From: Stenotrophomonas sp. 57 | GTDB taxonomy: Bacteria > Pseudomonadota > Gammaproteobacteria > Xanthomonadales > Xanthomonadaceae | DNA length: 64,000 nt | Direction of reading: 5' to 3' | Assembly: GCF_030291075.1 (NCBI RefSeq) | Contig: NZ_CP127407.1 | Location: 4,214,001 to 4,278,000, forward strand | In this document: positions 28,609 to 36,826 of the stretch, in pieces | Layout: every line of letters starts with the position of its first letter | How positions within the stretch are numbered: the stretch's first letter is position 1 | Notes under the pieces: model-generated | Databases searched by the model: none | Seen by the model: the letters and a program-made list of their open reading frames with translations, nothing else | What the model was told of the DNA's origin: nothing | Translations under genes and position numbers: made by a program

Positions 28609-29565
28609 ATGACGGCAACCCGCGAACTGGGCCGTTCCGGCCTGCATGTACGTCCGCTCGCCTTCGGTGGCAACGTGTTCGGCTGGAGCGCCGATGAGAA
28701 GGCCAGCTTCGCCCTGCTCGATGCCTTCGTCGACGCCGGTTTCAATCTGGTCGACACCGCCGATGTGTACTCGGCCTGGGTGCCGGGCAACGTCGGCGGC
28801 GAATCGGAAACACTGATCGGCAAGTGGTTCGCGCGCAGCGGCAAGCGTGACAAGGTGGTGCTGGCGACCAAGGTGGCCAAGTGGGCCGAACGCCCCGGCC
28901 TGACCCCGGACAACATCACTGCGGCGGTCGAGGATTCGCTGCGCCGCCTGCAGACCGACGTGATCGATCTGTACCAGGCCCACGAGGATGACGAGTCGAC
29001 GCCGCTGGAAGCCACGCTGGCTGCGTTCGGCCGCCTCATCGAAGCCGGCAAGGTACGTGCGATCGGTGCCTCCAACTACAGCGCCACGCGCCTGGCCGAT
29101 GCGCTGAAGGTGTCCACCGACTACAAGCTGCCGCGTTACGAAACCCTGCAGCCGGAGTACAACCTGTATGACCGCGCCGGCTACGAAAAGGAACTGGAAC
29201 CGCTGGTGCAGCGCGAGCAGATCGGCGTGATCGGCTACTACGCGCTGGCCAGTGGCTTCCTCAGCGGCAAGTACCGCACGCCGGCCGATGCAGCCAAGAG
29301 CCCGGCGCGTGGCGAGAACGTAGTGAAGCGCTATCTGAACCCGCGCGGCCTGCGCATCCTGCAGGCGCTGGATGACGTGGCCAGCAAGCACGGCGCCAGC
29401 GCCGCACAGATCGCGCTGGCGTGGCAGATCGCGCGGCCGTCGATCACTGCGCCGATCGTCAGCGCCACCAGCGTCGAACAGCTGCACGATCTGCTGGCAG
29501 CGGCCAACCTGTCGTTGAGCGTGCAGGACGTCGCGCAGCTGGATGCCGCCAGCGCGGAAGCCTGA
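28609..29565 (+). CDS. Aldo/keto reductase
   Basis: The 318-residue TIM-barrel enzyme reduces carbonyls with NADPH. I start at ATG 28609 because AAGGAG lies nine bases upstream; the GTG at 28603 would be only three bases from it. The catalytic tetrad is visible: Asp in DTADVYS, Tyr in the same motif, Lys in ATKVAKW and His in LYQAHEDD. The SVDQAxxN-type C-terminal cofactor loop is present (SATSVEQLHDLLAAA). It belongs to the YajO/Tas-like group; the physiological substrate is unknown. A SMAG repeat starts four bases after the stop. Confidence 0.93.
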   Translation: MTATRELGRSGLHVRPLAFGGNVFGWSADEKASFALLDAFVDAGFNLVDTADVYSAWVPGNVGGESETLIGKWFARSGKRDKVVLATKVAKWAERPGLTPDNITAAVEDSLRRLQTDVIDLYQAHEDDESTPLEATLAAFGRLIEAGKVRAIGASNYSATRLADALKVSTDYKLPRYETLQPEYNLYDRAGYEKELEPLVQREQIGVIGYYALASGFLSGKYRTPADAAKSPARGENVVKRYLNPRGLRILQALDDVASKHGASAAQIALAWQIARPSITAPIVSATSVEQLHDLLAAANLSLSVQDVAQLDAASAEA

Positions 29566-29568
29566 GTT

Positions 29569-29591
29569 GTAGTGCCGGCCGCTGGCCGGCA
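29569..29591 (+). repeat. SMAG repeat
   Basis: GTAGTGCCGGCC-GCT-GGCCGGCA is a clean palindrome directly after the aldo/keto reductase stop. It opens the 1.07-kb non-coding stretch 29566-30636. Confidence 0.8.
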
Positions 29592-29614
29592 TTGCACAAC
29601 AGCGAAGAAAATAA

Positions 29615-29643
29615 TTGAACAAAATGGTTGCGCGCGACTAAAT
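29615..29643 (+). promoter_or_regulatory. Sigma-70-like promoter in an AT-rich patch
   Basis: TTGAAC (29615-29620) and CTAAAT (29638-29643) are 17 bases apart, in a patch clearly richer in A and T than its surroundings. It would start a transcript of about 230 bases ending at the terminator at 29840-29877. Confidence 0.5.
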
Positions 29644-29691
29644 CGTGGTTTATCGTGCGCACCTCGTTTCAACGACCACTGGAAAACTCCC

Positions 29692-29793
29692 TTGAACGCG
29701 CATTCCGTCGCCACCGCCAAACTACTGCCATGCCTGCGCATGGACGTGCTGGCGCGCGCGTTCGGCAAGGAAGACCAGCTGACAACGGCCTGA
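29692..29793 (+). CDS. Possible small protein (33 residues, TTG start)
   Basis: From TTG 29692 the frame reads NAHSVATAKLLPCLR then MDVLARAFGKEDQLTTA and stops at 29793. Third codon positions are mostly G or C, as in real genes here. GGAAA lies ahead of the TTG but is weak. An internal ATG would give 17 residues. It lies between the promoter at 29615 and the hairpins at 29805-29877, so it could be a leader peptide or a short protein; it may also be part of a small RNA. No known family was recognised. Confidence 0.3.
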   Translation: MNAHSVATAKLLPCLRMDVLARAFGKEDQLTTA

Positions 29794-29804
29794 TACCCGT
29801 CCTG

Positions 29805-29877
29805 CGGAGATCGGCCACCCCGATCTCCGAGGCCTGACGACGCCCTCGGAACGCACGTCCCGGGGGCGTTTTCGTTT
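29805..29877 (+). terminator. Double hairpin ending in a rho-independent terminator
   Basis: The first hairpin is a perfect 10-bp stem, CGGAGATCGG with CCGATCTCCG (29805-29829). The second pairs ACGCCCTCGG with CCGGGGGCGT (29840-29869) and is followed by TTTTCGTTT. The pair could act as an attenuator or simply end a small transcript. Confidence 0.7.
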
Positions 29878-29898
29878 GCGTCGGCACAAGGACCCACG

Positions 29899-29940
29899 AT
29901 GCCAGAACTGCACCCCGCGCGGCAACCCGCCGCTCACTGA
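29899..29940 (+). CDS. Possible 13-residue leader peptide
   Basis: An ATG six bases after AAGGA opens MPELHPARQPAAH and a TGA. The ribosome site is better than most nearby, but so short a frame can arise by chance. It lies between the terminator and the structured RNA region. Confidence 0.2.
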   Translation: MPELHPARQPAAH

Positions 29941-29980
29941 CCCAGGTTTCTTCGCCGCACCGGAGGATTTTCTCCGCGTG

Positions 29981-30111
29981 CATGGCAACGCCTGGACATT
30001 ATCTGCATCGCACCCAAACATTATCGCTCGCCGATAATGTCGGTGGCCTGCACCTTCGATTCTCCAACGGTCCCGTTTCCACCACGGGCTGGTGCGCGCG
30101 GCGTTGCCGTG
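29981..30111 (+). ncRNA. Multi-branched structured RNA candidate
   Basis: The ends pair over 12 bp: CATGGCAACGCC (29981-29992) with GGCGTTGCCGTG (30100-30111), one G-U. Inside lies a second helix, CGCACC (30009-30014) with GGTGCG (30091-30096). This encloses a 9-bp hairpin ACATTATCG-CTCGC-CGATAATGT (30018-30040), a small GGTG/CACC hairpin (30042-30054), a TTCGATT sequence identical to the T-loops downstream, and CCCGT/ACGGG (30072-30088). The helices nest without conflict. This was found by eye; no covariation was tested. Confidence 0.5.
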
Positions 30112-30150
30112 GCGTATGCCGGAGGTCGCGGACATGCCATCGCCTGGATC

Positions 30151-30208
30151 GCCTGCTGGAGGCAGGCACCGGTTCGCCGGTACGCGGTTCGATTCCGCGC
30201 GGTCCCCA
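30151..30208 (+). ncRNA. Class II tRNA-like 3' half (Ser-GGA-like)
   Basis: In order: an anticodon-type arm GCCTG-CTGGAGG-CAGGC with U33 and anticodon GGA (Ser); an extra arm ACCGG-TTCG-CCGGT typical of class II tRNAs; a T-arm CGCGG-TTCGATT-CCGCG; then CGGTCC and CCA (30206-30208). No matching acceptor 5' strand or clear D-arm is found upstream. It is thus a tRNA mimic or a decayed tRNA-Ser fragment. The CCA abuts the next tRNA-like module. Confidence 0.55.
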
Positions 30209-30283
30209 ACTGGATAGCTCAGCTTGGTCAGAGCAACGGATCCGTAATCCGTCTGTCGTGGGTTCGATTCCCACTCCAAACCA
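30209..30283 (+). ncRNA. tRNA-like module (Thr-CGT-like, broken acceptor stem)
   Basis: It has a D-arm GCTC-AGCTTGGTCA-GAGC, an anticodon arm ACGGA-TCCGTAA-TCCGT, a variable loop CTGTC, a T-arm GTGGG-TTCGATT-CCCAC, then TCCAAA and CCA (30281-30283). The 5' strand preceding the D-arm (ACTGGATA) pairs over only four bases (TGGA/TCCA). Position 33 is C rather than the universal U, and acceptor geometry is two pairs short. It would be scored as tRNA-Thr if functional. It may be a tRNA mimic of the Y-RNA kind or a pseudogene. Confidence 0.55.
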
Positions 30284-30568
30284 CATGACCTGTCACGTCA
30301 TGACTTGAAGCAACACCCGGGGCGCAAGCCCCAGCGGCCATCGTCGCCGGTCCTGCGAACGCCTTCGGGCGTTACAGGAAGGGCAACGGACCGCACGCCG
30401 GGCCTCGGCCTGTCACCACTACCTGCCCCACGCTGTGCCGGCGCTGTCTGCCTGCAGCGATGGCCGCAAGGGTGATGACGCACCGCAGGCTCCGCGCGTG
30501 GACCGTCCACCGATGGCCGCCCTCTTCCGCCGGCTGCGCGTGGTGTGCAACCGGCCTTGCCACGACCT
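30284..30568 (+). other. Structured 5' region between tRNA-like modules and the slipin gene
   Basis: Hairpins seen are CATGAC/GTCATG (30284-30302), GGGGC-GCAA-GCCCC (30319-30332) and AACGCC-TTCG-GGCGTT (30358-30373), the last extended by TCCTG/CAGGA. Two of these use stable tetraloops. From 30394 to 30568 I see no ORF, repeat or promoter I can support. Confidence 0.45.
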
Positions 30569-30608
30569 GTTCGACCCGGGTCATGGAATTCATTCCATCG
30601 GGTCGAAC
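30569..30608. promoter_or_regulatory. Long inverted repeat just before the slipin ribosome site
   Basis: GTTCGACCCG plus ATGGAAT (30569-30578, 30583-30589) mirrors ATTCCAT plus CGGGTCGAAC (30592-30608), with a four-base bulge GGTC on the left side. The 16-bp core ATGGAATTCATTCCAT is a perfect palindrome. It ends 15 bases before AAGGAG. It could be an operator or an mRNA structure. Confidence 0.5.
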
Positions 30609-30636
30609 CACCAGAGCCATACAAGGAGAGACTCCC

Positions 30637-31761
30637 ATGTTCTGGACCATCAAGGTCGTGATCGGCGACGGCGAGCGCGGCCTGGTGTATCGCAACCGTC
30701 GTTTCCAGCAGATCCTGCTGCCGGGTGTGCACCGCCTGTCGCTGCTCGGCGGCCGCCCGCACGTGGACATCCACAACGCATCGAAGGGCGCGGCCTACAC
30801 CGGCAGCGACCAGGACAGCCTGATCGAAGCGCTGGGCGCGACGCTGGACACGCACTTCGTGCTGGCCAACGTCGGCGCCGGCGAGGTCGGCCTGCTGCTG
30901 CGCAACGGCCGCATCGACGAGGTGCTGCCGCCGGGCAGCCGCCGTCTGTACTGGCGTGGTTCGGTCGACACCCAGGTGCGCGTGCTGGCACTGGGTGACG
31001 AGCCGTACGTGCCGGTGGACGTGCAGCAGCGCCTGGGCCAGCTGGGCGTGCTGCCGCGTGTGGCGGTGATCAGCACCGTGCCGAGCGATTCGGTCGGCCT
31101 GCTGTTCATCGACGGTACGCTGCGGCAGACGCTGGATGCCGGTCTGCACGCGTTCTGGAACTTCAACGGCAACGTGTCGGTGGAGCGTGTGGAGCTGCGT
31201 GCACGGTCTCTGGACGTGTCCGGCCAGGAACTGCTGAGCCGCGACAAGGTGACCCTGCGGGTGAACCTGGCCGCGACCGTGCAGGTGGTCGACCCGGTGC
31301 GTGCACACCGCACGCTCAGCAATGCCGATGAGTTCATCTATCGGCAGCTGCAGTTCGGCCTGCGCCAGGCGATCGCCGCTCGCAGCCTGGACGAACTGCT
31401 GGGTGACAAGGCCGCGCTGGACGGCGAGATTGCCGCCCACGTGCAGGGCGCGATCGAGGGCCACGGTGTAAGCCTGCTCGGCGTCGGCATCAAGGACGTG
31501 ATCCTGCCGGGCGAGATGAAGGAGATCCTCAACGGCGTGGTGCTGGCCGAGAAGCAGGCCCAGGCCAGCGTGATCCGTCGCCGCGAGGAGGCCAACGCAA
31601 CGCGTTCGCAGCTCAACACCGCAAAGCTGATCGAGGACAACCCGGTGCTGATGCGCTTGAAGGAGCTGGAGGCGCTGGAGAAGGTCACCGAGAAGATCGA
31701 CAAGCTCACCGTGTTCGGCGGCCTGGATGGCGTGCTGAAGCAGCTGGTGACGATCAGGTAG
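30637..31761 (+). CDS. Slipin/SPFH-domain protein lacking a membrane helix
   Basis: The 374-residue protein starts at ATG 30637, eight bases after AAGGAG. The C-terminal two thirds (about 180-374) are an SPFH/band-7 domain of the slipin type (VSVERVELRARSLDVSGQELLSRDKVTLRVNL; LDELLGDKAALDGEIAAHV), followed by a helical tail. Unlike classical slipins there is no N-terminal membrane helix. Instead a motif G-x-x-G-L-x-x-x-x-x-x-x-x-x-L-x-x-G occurs three times (about 12-34, 83-105, 151-173). Slipins scaffold membrane or protein assemblies. The rtcB gene follows after 56 bases, and pairing of SPFH proteins with RtcB is seen in other bacteria. Confidence 0.92.
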   Translation: MFWTIKVVIGDGERGLVYRNRRFQQILLPGVHRLSLLGGRPHVDIHNASKGAAYTGSDQDSLIEALGATLDTHFVLANVGAGEVGLLLRNGRIDEVLPPGSRRLYWRGSVDTQVRVLALGDEPYVPVDVQQRLGQLGVLPRVAVISTVPSDSVGLLFIDGTLRQTLDAGLHAFWNFNGNVSVERVELRARSLDVSGQELLSRDKVTLRVNLAATVQVVDPVRAHRTLSNADEFIYRQLQFGLRQAIAARSLDELLGDKAALDGEIAAHVQGAIEGHGVSLLGVGIKDVILPGEMKEILNGVVLAEKQAQASVIRRREEANATRSQLNTAKLIEDNPVLMRLKELEALEKVTEKIDKLTVFGGLDGVLKQLVTIR

Positions 31762-31768
31762 GGGGTAG

Positions 31769-31792
31769 CGGCGGCGCAGGGACGCGCCGCCG
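31769..31792 (+). other. Intercistronic hairpin between slipin and rtcB
   Basis: CGGCGGCGC pairs with GCGCCGCCG over an AGGGAC loop. It is preceded by GTAG, so it may be a diverged SMAG copy. It could tune relative expression of the two genes. Confidence 0.5.
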
Positions 31793-31817
31793 GCCCATCA
31801 AGGACTTCAACAAGACA

Positions 31818-33038
<1,221 letters not shown>

Positions 33039-33041
33039 TGG

Positions 33042-33071
33042 AACGGTGCCGGCCAAGGCCGGCACCCACCG
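33042..33071. repeat. SMAG-like palindrome between convergent genes
   Basis: GGTGCCGGCC-AA-GGCCGGCACC is followed by CACC; on the minus strand it begins GTGGG. It separates rtcB from the convergent reductase gene and may serve as a terminator. Confidence 0.65.
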
Positions 33072-33079
33072 GAACACGT

Positions 33080-33985
33080 TCAGCGCGCCACGCTGTCTTC
33101 AGTCACCAGCGCGTGGTGCACGCCGATGCCCGCACGCACGCCCTCGGCAGCAGCCAGGGTGATGTTGCCAACCGTGGTTGCATCGCCGGCGGCGTACACG
33201 TTCGGCAGCGAGGTCTGCTTCATCGCATCGACCTCGATCAGCACGCCCAGCGGGCTTTCCACCAGGGTGCAGCCCAGCTGCTGCACCAGCGGCGTCGCCA
33301 TCGTCTGCGTGGCCGGCACGAACAGCGCGCGTTGCGCGATGCGGCGGCCATCAGCCAACTCCACTTCCAGCCAGGTCGGCTGTTCGCCCTGCACGCCCAC
33401 CACCGGCGCGGTCTCGATCTGCACGCCGCGCTGCTGCATGGCGGCCCGCTCCTCATCGGTGATCGGCAGGCCCTGGCTGAAGAAGGTGACATTTCCCCAA
33501 TCGGCGAACAGCGGCGCCTTGCTGGCGGACATCGGGTGCCCACCAAGCAGACCGATTGCGCCACCACCCACTTCGTAGCCATGGCAGTAGGGACAATGCA
33601 GCACGGTGTTGCCCCAGCGCTCGGCCAGCCCCGGCAGCTCCGGCAGCTGGTCGGTGATACCACTGGCCAGCAGCAGCTTGCGAGCAGCCAGCACCTGGCC
33701 GTCAGCGGTGTGCACTTCGACGCCTGCGGCGGTGGCGGATGCCTGCACGGCCTCGGCGTGCAGCCAGCGTACGCTGGGGTAGTCCAGCAGTTGCTGGCGC
33801 GCGGTCTTCAGCAGCTCGGCGCCACTGGTGCCATCCAGCCCCAGCACGCCATGCGAATGGCTGGCGAAGCGGTTGCGCGGCAATCCGGCGTCGATGACCG
33901 TGACCGGGCGGCGGGCACGGGCCAGGATCAGTCCGGCGGCGATGCCGGCATAGCTGCCGCCGACGATGAGCACATCAGGATTCAT
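33080..33985 (-). CDS. Thioredoxin-reductase-like flavoprotein
   Basis: The 301-residue protein starts at ATG 33985. It has the FAD motif VGGSYAGIAAG, the redox pair Cys131-x-x-Cys134 (HCPYCHGYE) and the C-terminal AAGDATT FAD motif. The pyridine nucleotide loop (GLLGGHPMSA) departs from the usual GGGxSA, so NADPH use may be weak or altered. Its start overlaps the upstream Rrf2 gene by 11 bases, so both are cotranslated and the enzyme is probably controlled by that regulator. Role: likely reduction of a thiol partner or redox stress defence. Confidence 0.92.
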   Translation of the reverse strand: MNPDVLIVGGSYAGIAAGLILARARRPVTVIDAGLPRNRFASHSHGVLGLDGTSGAELLKTARQQLLDYPSVRWLHAEAVQASATAAGVEVHTADGQVLAARKLLLASGITDQLPELPGLAERWGNTVLHCPYCHGYEVGGGAIGLLGGHPMSASKAPLFADWGNVTFFSQGLPITDEERAAMQQRGVQIETAPVVGVQGEQPTWLEVELADGRRIAQRALFVPATQTMATPLVQQLGCTLVESPLGVLIEVDAMKQTSLPNVYAAGDATTVGNITLAAAEGVRAGIGVHHALVTEDSVAR

Positions 33986-34430
33986 GGTGACCTTCCAGCG
34001 AGCGGTGATGGGCGAGATGACGGGCGAAGTCGGCGCCGAGTTGATCCAGCGTGGTCGCCTGCAGGCGCGCTTCCAGCACCCGCTGCGCCTCGCGCGCGCC
34101 CTCCAGCAGGGCGTTGTTGACCAGCTGCTGGATGGGGCAGCCCTGGCCGGCATTCCGCGTGCCGACCTGCACCAGCGCAGGCGCCCCGACGGCCAGATAG
34201 ATGTCGTGCAGGGTGATCGTGGCGGCATCGCGTGCCAGCTGGCTGCCACCGCCATGGCCACGCGTGCTGTTCACCAACCCGGCCTTGTGCATCTGCGCCA
34301 GCAGGCGGCGGATCACCACCGGATGGGTCGGCAGGCACGCGGCCAGCTGTTCGGAGGTGCGCGGGCCCGGCTGGCCAACCAGGTGGGCCATCACGTGCAG
34401 CGCATCGGAGAGGGGGTTCGCTGATTTCAT
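33975..34430 (-). CDS. Rrf2-family transcriptional regulator
   Basis: The 151-residue winged-helix protein has the Rrf2 N-terminus (LSDALHVMAHL), recognition region (THPVVIRRLLAQMHKAGLVNSTRGHGGGSQLARD) and LHDIYLAVG. The three clustered Cys that bind an Fe-S cluster in IscR/NsrR are missing; only Cys32 and Cys98 are present, as in the YwnA-like thiol-sensing branch. A near-perfect inverted repeat overlaps its start codon, so autoregulation is likely. It leads a two-gene operon with the flavoprotein. Confidence 0.92.
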   Translation of the reverse strand: MKSANPLSDALHVMAHLVGQPGPRTSEQLAACLPTHPVVIRRLLAQMHKAGLVNSTRGHGGGSQLARDAATITLHDIYLAVGAPALVQVGTRNAGQGCPIQQLVNNALLEGAREAQRVLEARLQATTLDQLGADFARHLAHHRSLEGHHES

Positions 34431-34449
34431 GTAACTACCATAGTTACAT
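34429..34449. promoter_or_regulatory. Probable Rrf2 operator over the start codon
   Basis: ATGTAACTA-CCA-TAGTTACAT is a perfect 9-bp inverted repeat with a three-base centre. The left half contains the start codon of the Rrf2 gene on the opposite strand. Its AT-rich dyad form is that of known Rrf2-family sites. Confidence 0.7.
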
Positions 34450-34486
34450 TTAAATCACCTGTCGAGGGTCTGCTTTCGTTCCATAT

Positions 34487-34500
34487 GGACACATATGTCC
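34487..34500. promoter_or_regulatory. Short palindrome in the rrf2-chemoreceptor divergent region
   Basis: GGACA-CATA-TGTCC lies in an AT-rich patch (CATATG repeats) 115 bases before the chemoreceptor ATG. It could be an operator or part of a promoter; no -35/-10 pair is clear. Confidence 0.3.
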
Positions 34501-34614
34501 TATTAAATGTTTCCTTCACATCGCTAAATGAAACGGGAATGTGATTCACGTCGCACTTCAGAGCGGAGTGGCGCGGGCCGATACCGAATCGCCCCTTCCC
34601 GAGAGTCCTTCCAC

Positions 34615-36735
34615 ATGAATGCGTCTGTCCGTGCACCGCGCCTGCAGTCCAAGCTGCTTGGTGCGGTCTCCGTTGGCTTGGCCGTGGTCCTGTTGTGCGC
34701 CCTCGCCGGCCTGGCCACCGCCTGGTTGAAACTGTCCACCGAGGTTCCGCCCGAAGTTGCGCACAGCCGCGATGCAGAACGCCTGCAGCGCGAGTTCCGC
34801 GGCCAGGTGCAGGAATGGAAGAACGTGCTGCTGCGCGGCCACGACGATGCCCTGCGCCAGCGCCATCTGGATGCCTTCGACAGCGAGGGCCGTCTGGTCG
34901 AGCAGCTGGCCAAGGGCCTGGTGACCAGCCCGGACGCGCGCACGCGTGAACTCGCAAAGGCCTTCATCGGCCTGCACGCGCAGTTGCAGAAGGACTATCA
35001 CGCTGCCCTGCAGGCATTTGCAGAGGCCGGCTACGACCCCGCCGCCGGCGACAACCTCGTGCGCGGCAAGGATCGCCCGGTGGCGACGGCACTGGATGCG
35101 CTGAGCACGCACGCCACGCAGGTGGCCGAAGCGGCGGTGGCCGCGCGTTCTCAGCAGGCACGGCAGACGTTGTTGCTGTGCGCGGCGCTGACCGTGCTGG
35201 CCGCGGCGCTGCTGCTGATGGGCCTGGCCTGGTGGCTGCGGCGTGCCGTGGTGCAGCCGGTGCTGGCAGTGGAAGCCGCCGCCCGTGCGGTGGCCGCCGG
35301 TGATCTGCAGCATGTGGTGCAGGTGCGCAGCCGCGACGAGATCGGTCGCCTCGCGCAGGCCATGCAGGCGGTGCAGTCGACACTGCGCGGCGTGCTGGAT
35401 GCACAGGCCGCGATGGCGCAGGCGCATGAGGCCGGCACCATCAGCCACCGCATGGACGCCAGCGCCTTCCCCGGCGCCTTCGGCACCATGGTGGCCGACA
35501 GCAACACGCTGGTGGATGCGCACATCCAGGTGAAGATGCGCGCGATCGCGATCATGGGGCGTTACGCCGTCGGTGACCTCAGCCAGGACATGGAACGCCT
35601 GCCCGGCGAAAAGGCCGTGATCACCAATGCGTTGGATACCGCCAAGGCCAATCTCGGCATGATCAACGGCGAGATCCGCCGCCTGGCCGAAGCCGCCGCC
35701 GCCGGCGACTTCAGCCAGCGTGGCGACAGCGCGCGCTTCGAGCATGACTTCCGCGCGATGGTCGACGGCCTGAACCGCCTGATGCAGGCCACCGAGCTGA
35801 ACCTGGGCGAGGTTTCCAGCATGCTGCGCGCGATTGCCGACGGCCGTCTGGGCGCGCGCATGCACGGTGATTTCCAGGGCGTGTTCGCGCGCATCGCCGG
35901 TGACGCCAACACCACCGCCGCGCAGCTGGCGACCATCGTCACCGACATCAAGCACGCCTCCGGCAACATCCACACCGCCGCCGCAGAGATCGCCGCCGGC
36001 AACAATGACCTGTCGCGCCGCACCGAACAGCAGGCCGCCAACCTGGAAGAAACCGCTGCCTCGATGGAGGAACTGACCTCCACCGTGCGCCAGAACGCCG
36101 AACACGCACGCCAGGCCAACCAGCTCGCGATCGGCGCGCATACGGTCGCCTCGCACGGCGGCAGCGTGGTCGGCCAGGTGGTGGCGACGATGGGTGCGAT
36201 CGAGACCTCGTCGCGGCAGATCGCCGAGATCATCAGCGTGATCGACGGCATCGCCTTCCAGACCAACATCCTGGCGTTGAACGCCGCAGTGGAAGCCGCA
36301 CGCGCGGGCGAGCAGGGTCGCGGCTTTGCGGTGGTGGCCAGCGAAGTGCGCACGCTGGCGCAGCGCTCGGCCGCCGCCGCCAAGGAGATCAAGGCACTGA
36401 TCGAGGCCTCGGTGGAACAGGTCGGCCACGGCGCGCAGCGCGTGCGCGAGGCGGGCGACACCATGGCCGAGATCGTGGCGTCGGTGCAGCGCGTGACCGA
36501 CATCATGGTCGAGATTTCCGCGGCCTCGCAGGAACAGAGCGCTGGCATCGAGCAGGTCAGCCAGACGGTGATCCAGATGGATGGCACCACCCAGCAGAAT
36601 GCCGCGTTGGTGGAGGAGGCCAGTGCCGCCGCGCGCAGCCTGGAACAGCAGGCGAACCGGCTGATCGATGCGGTGGATGTGTTCGATCTGTCGACCGCCG
36701 CCGCAGCGAAGGATGCGCTGGCGCGCGCAGCCTGA
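34615..36735 (+). CDS. Methyl-accepting chemotaxis protein with poly-HAMP array
   Basis: The 706-residue receptor starts at ATG 34615; an earlier in-frame start gives a polar, Arg-rich extension and is less likely. Helix TM1 is at about 15-40, a periplasmic four-helix-type sensor at about 40-180, TM2 at about 181-207. Several HAMP-like units follow, marked by [33 protein letters not shown] and ADGRLGARM (about 215-440). The signalling domain has the conserved hairpin tip ([20 protein letters not shown]) and methylation-type helices. The C-terminus lacks an NWETF-type CheR tether. No che genes are near. Confidence 0.94.
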   Translation: MNASVRAPRLQSKLLGAVSVGLAVVLLCALAGLATAWLKLSTEVPPEVAHSRDAERLQREFRGQVQEWKNVLLRGHDDALRQRHLDAFDSEGRLVEQLAKGLVTSPDARTRELAKAFIGLHAQLQKDYHAALQAFAEAGYDPAAGDNLVRGKDRPVATALDALSTHATQVAEAAVAARSQQARQTLLLCAALTVLAAALLLMGLAWWLRRAVVQPVLAVEAAARAVAAGDLQHVVQVRSRDEIGRLAQAMQAVQSTLRGVLDAQAAMAQAHEAGTISHRMDASAFPGAFGTMVADSNTLVDAHIQVKMRAIAIMGRYAVGDLSQDMERLPGEKAVITNALDTAKANLGMINGEIRRLAEAAAAGDFSQRGDSARFEHDFRAMVDGLNRLMQATELNLGEVSSMLRAIADGRLGARMHGDFQGVFARIAGDANTTAAQLATIVTDIKHASGNIHTAAAEIAAGNNDLSRRTEQQAANLEETAASMEELTSTVRQNAEHARQANQLAIGAHTVASHGGSVVGQVVATMGAIETSSRQIAEIISVIDGIAFQTNILALNAAVEAARAGEQGRGFAVVASEVRTLAQRSAAAAKEIKALIEASVEQVGHGAQRVREAGDTMAEIVASVQRVTDIMVEISAASQEQSAGIEQVSQTVIQMDGTTQQNAALVEEASAAARSLEQQANRLIDAVDVFDLSTAAAAKDALARAA

Positions 36736-36745
36736 TCCTTTGCAG

Positions 36746-36819
36746 GCAGCCGAGCGCGGGCTCGGCTCTACACCGGGCCGTCAATCGTTCCGGGCTCTGT
36801 AGAGCCGAGCCTGCGCTGG
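36746..36819. repeat. Inverted SMAG pair
   Basis: A minus-orientation copy (36746-36769, ending GGCTCTAC) and a plus-orientation copy (36797-36819, starting GTAGAGCCGAGCC) lie tail to tail between the converging chemoreceptor and LysR genes. Unlike the pairs at 22734 and 27485, the GTAG heads face inward. Confidence 0.8.
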
Positions 36820-36826
36820 GCGCACA

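Noticed and set aside
29990..30008. Sigma-54 promoter (TGGACATTATCTGC) for slipin-rtcB
   Set aside because: The GG to GC spacing is nine, not ten, and the flanking consensus is poor. No rtcR-type activator is in view.
30209..30283. Functional tRNA-Thr gene
   Set aside because: Acceptor stem has only four pairs, position 33 is C, and spacing from T-stem to CCA is too short. Kept as a tRNA-like module instead.
29982..30308. 108-codon ORF running through the tRNA-like modules
   Set aside because: It overlaps every RNA element and has poor codon character. Frames through tRNA-like sequence are a known source of false ORFs, and the minus-strand frames here (SNPRQTDYGS-like) are of the same kind.
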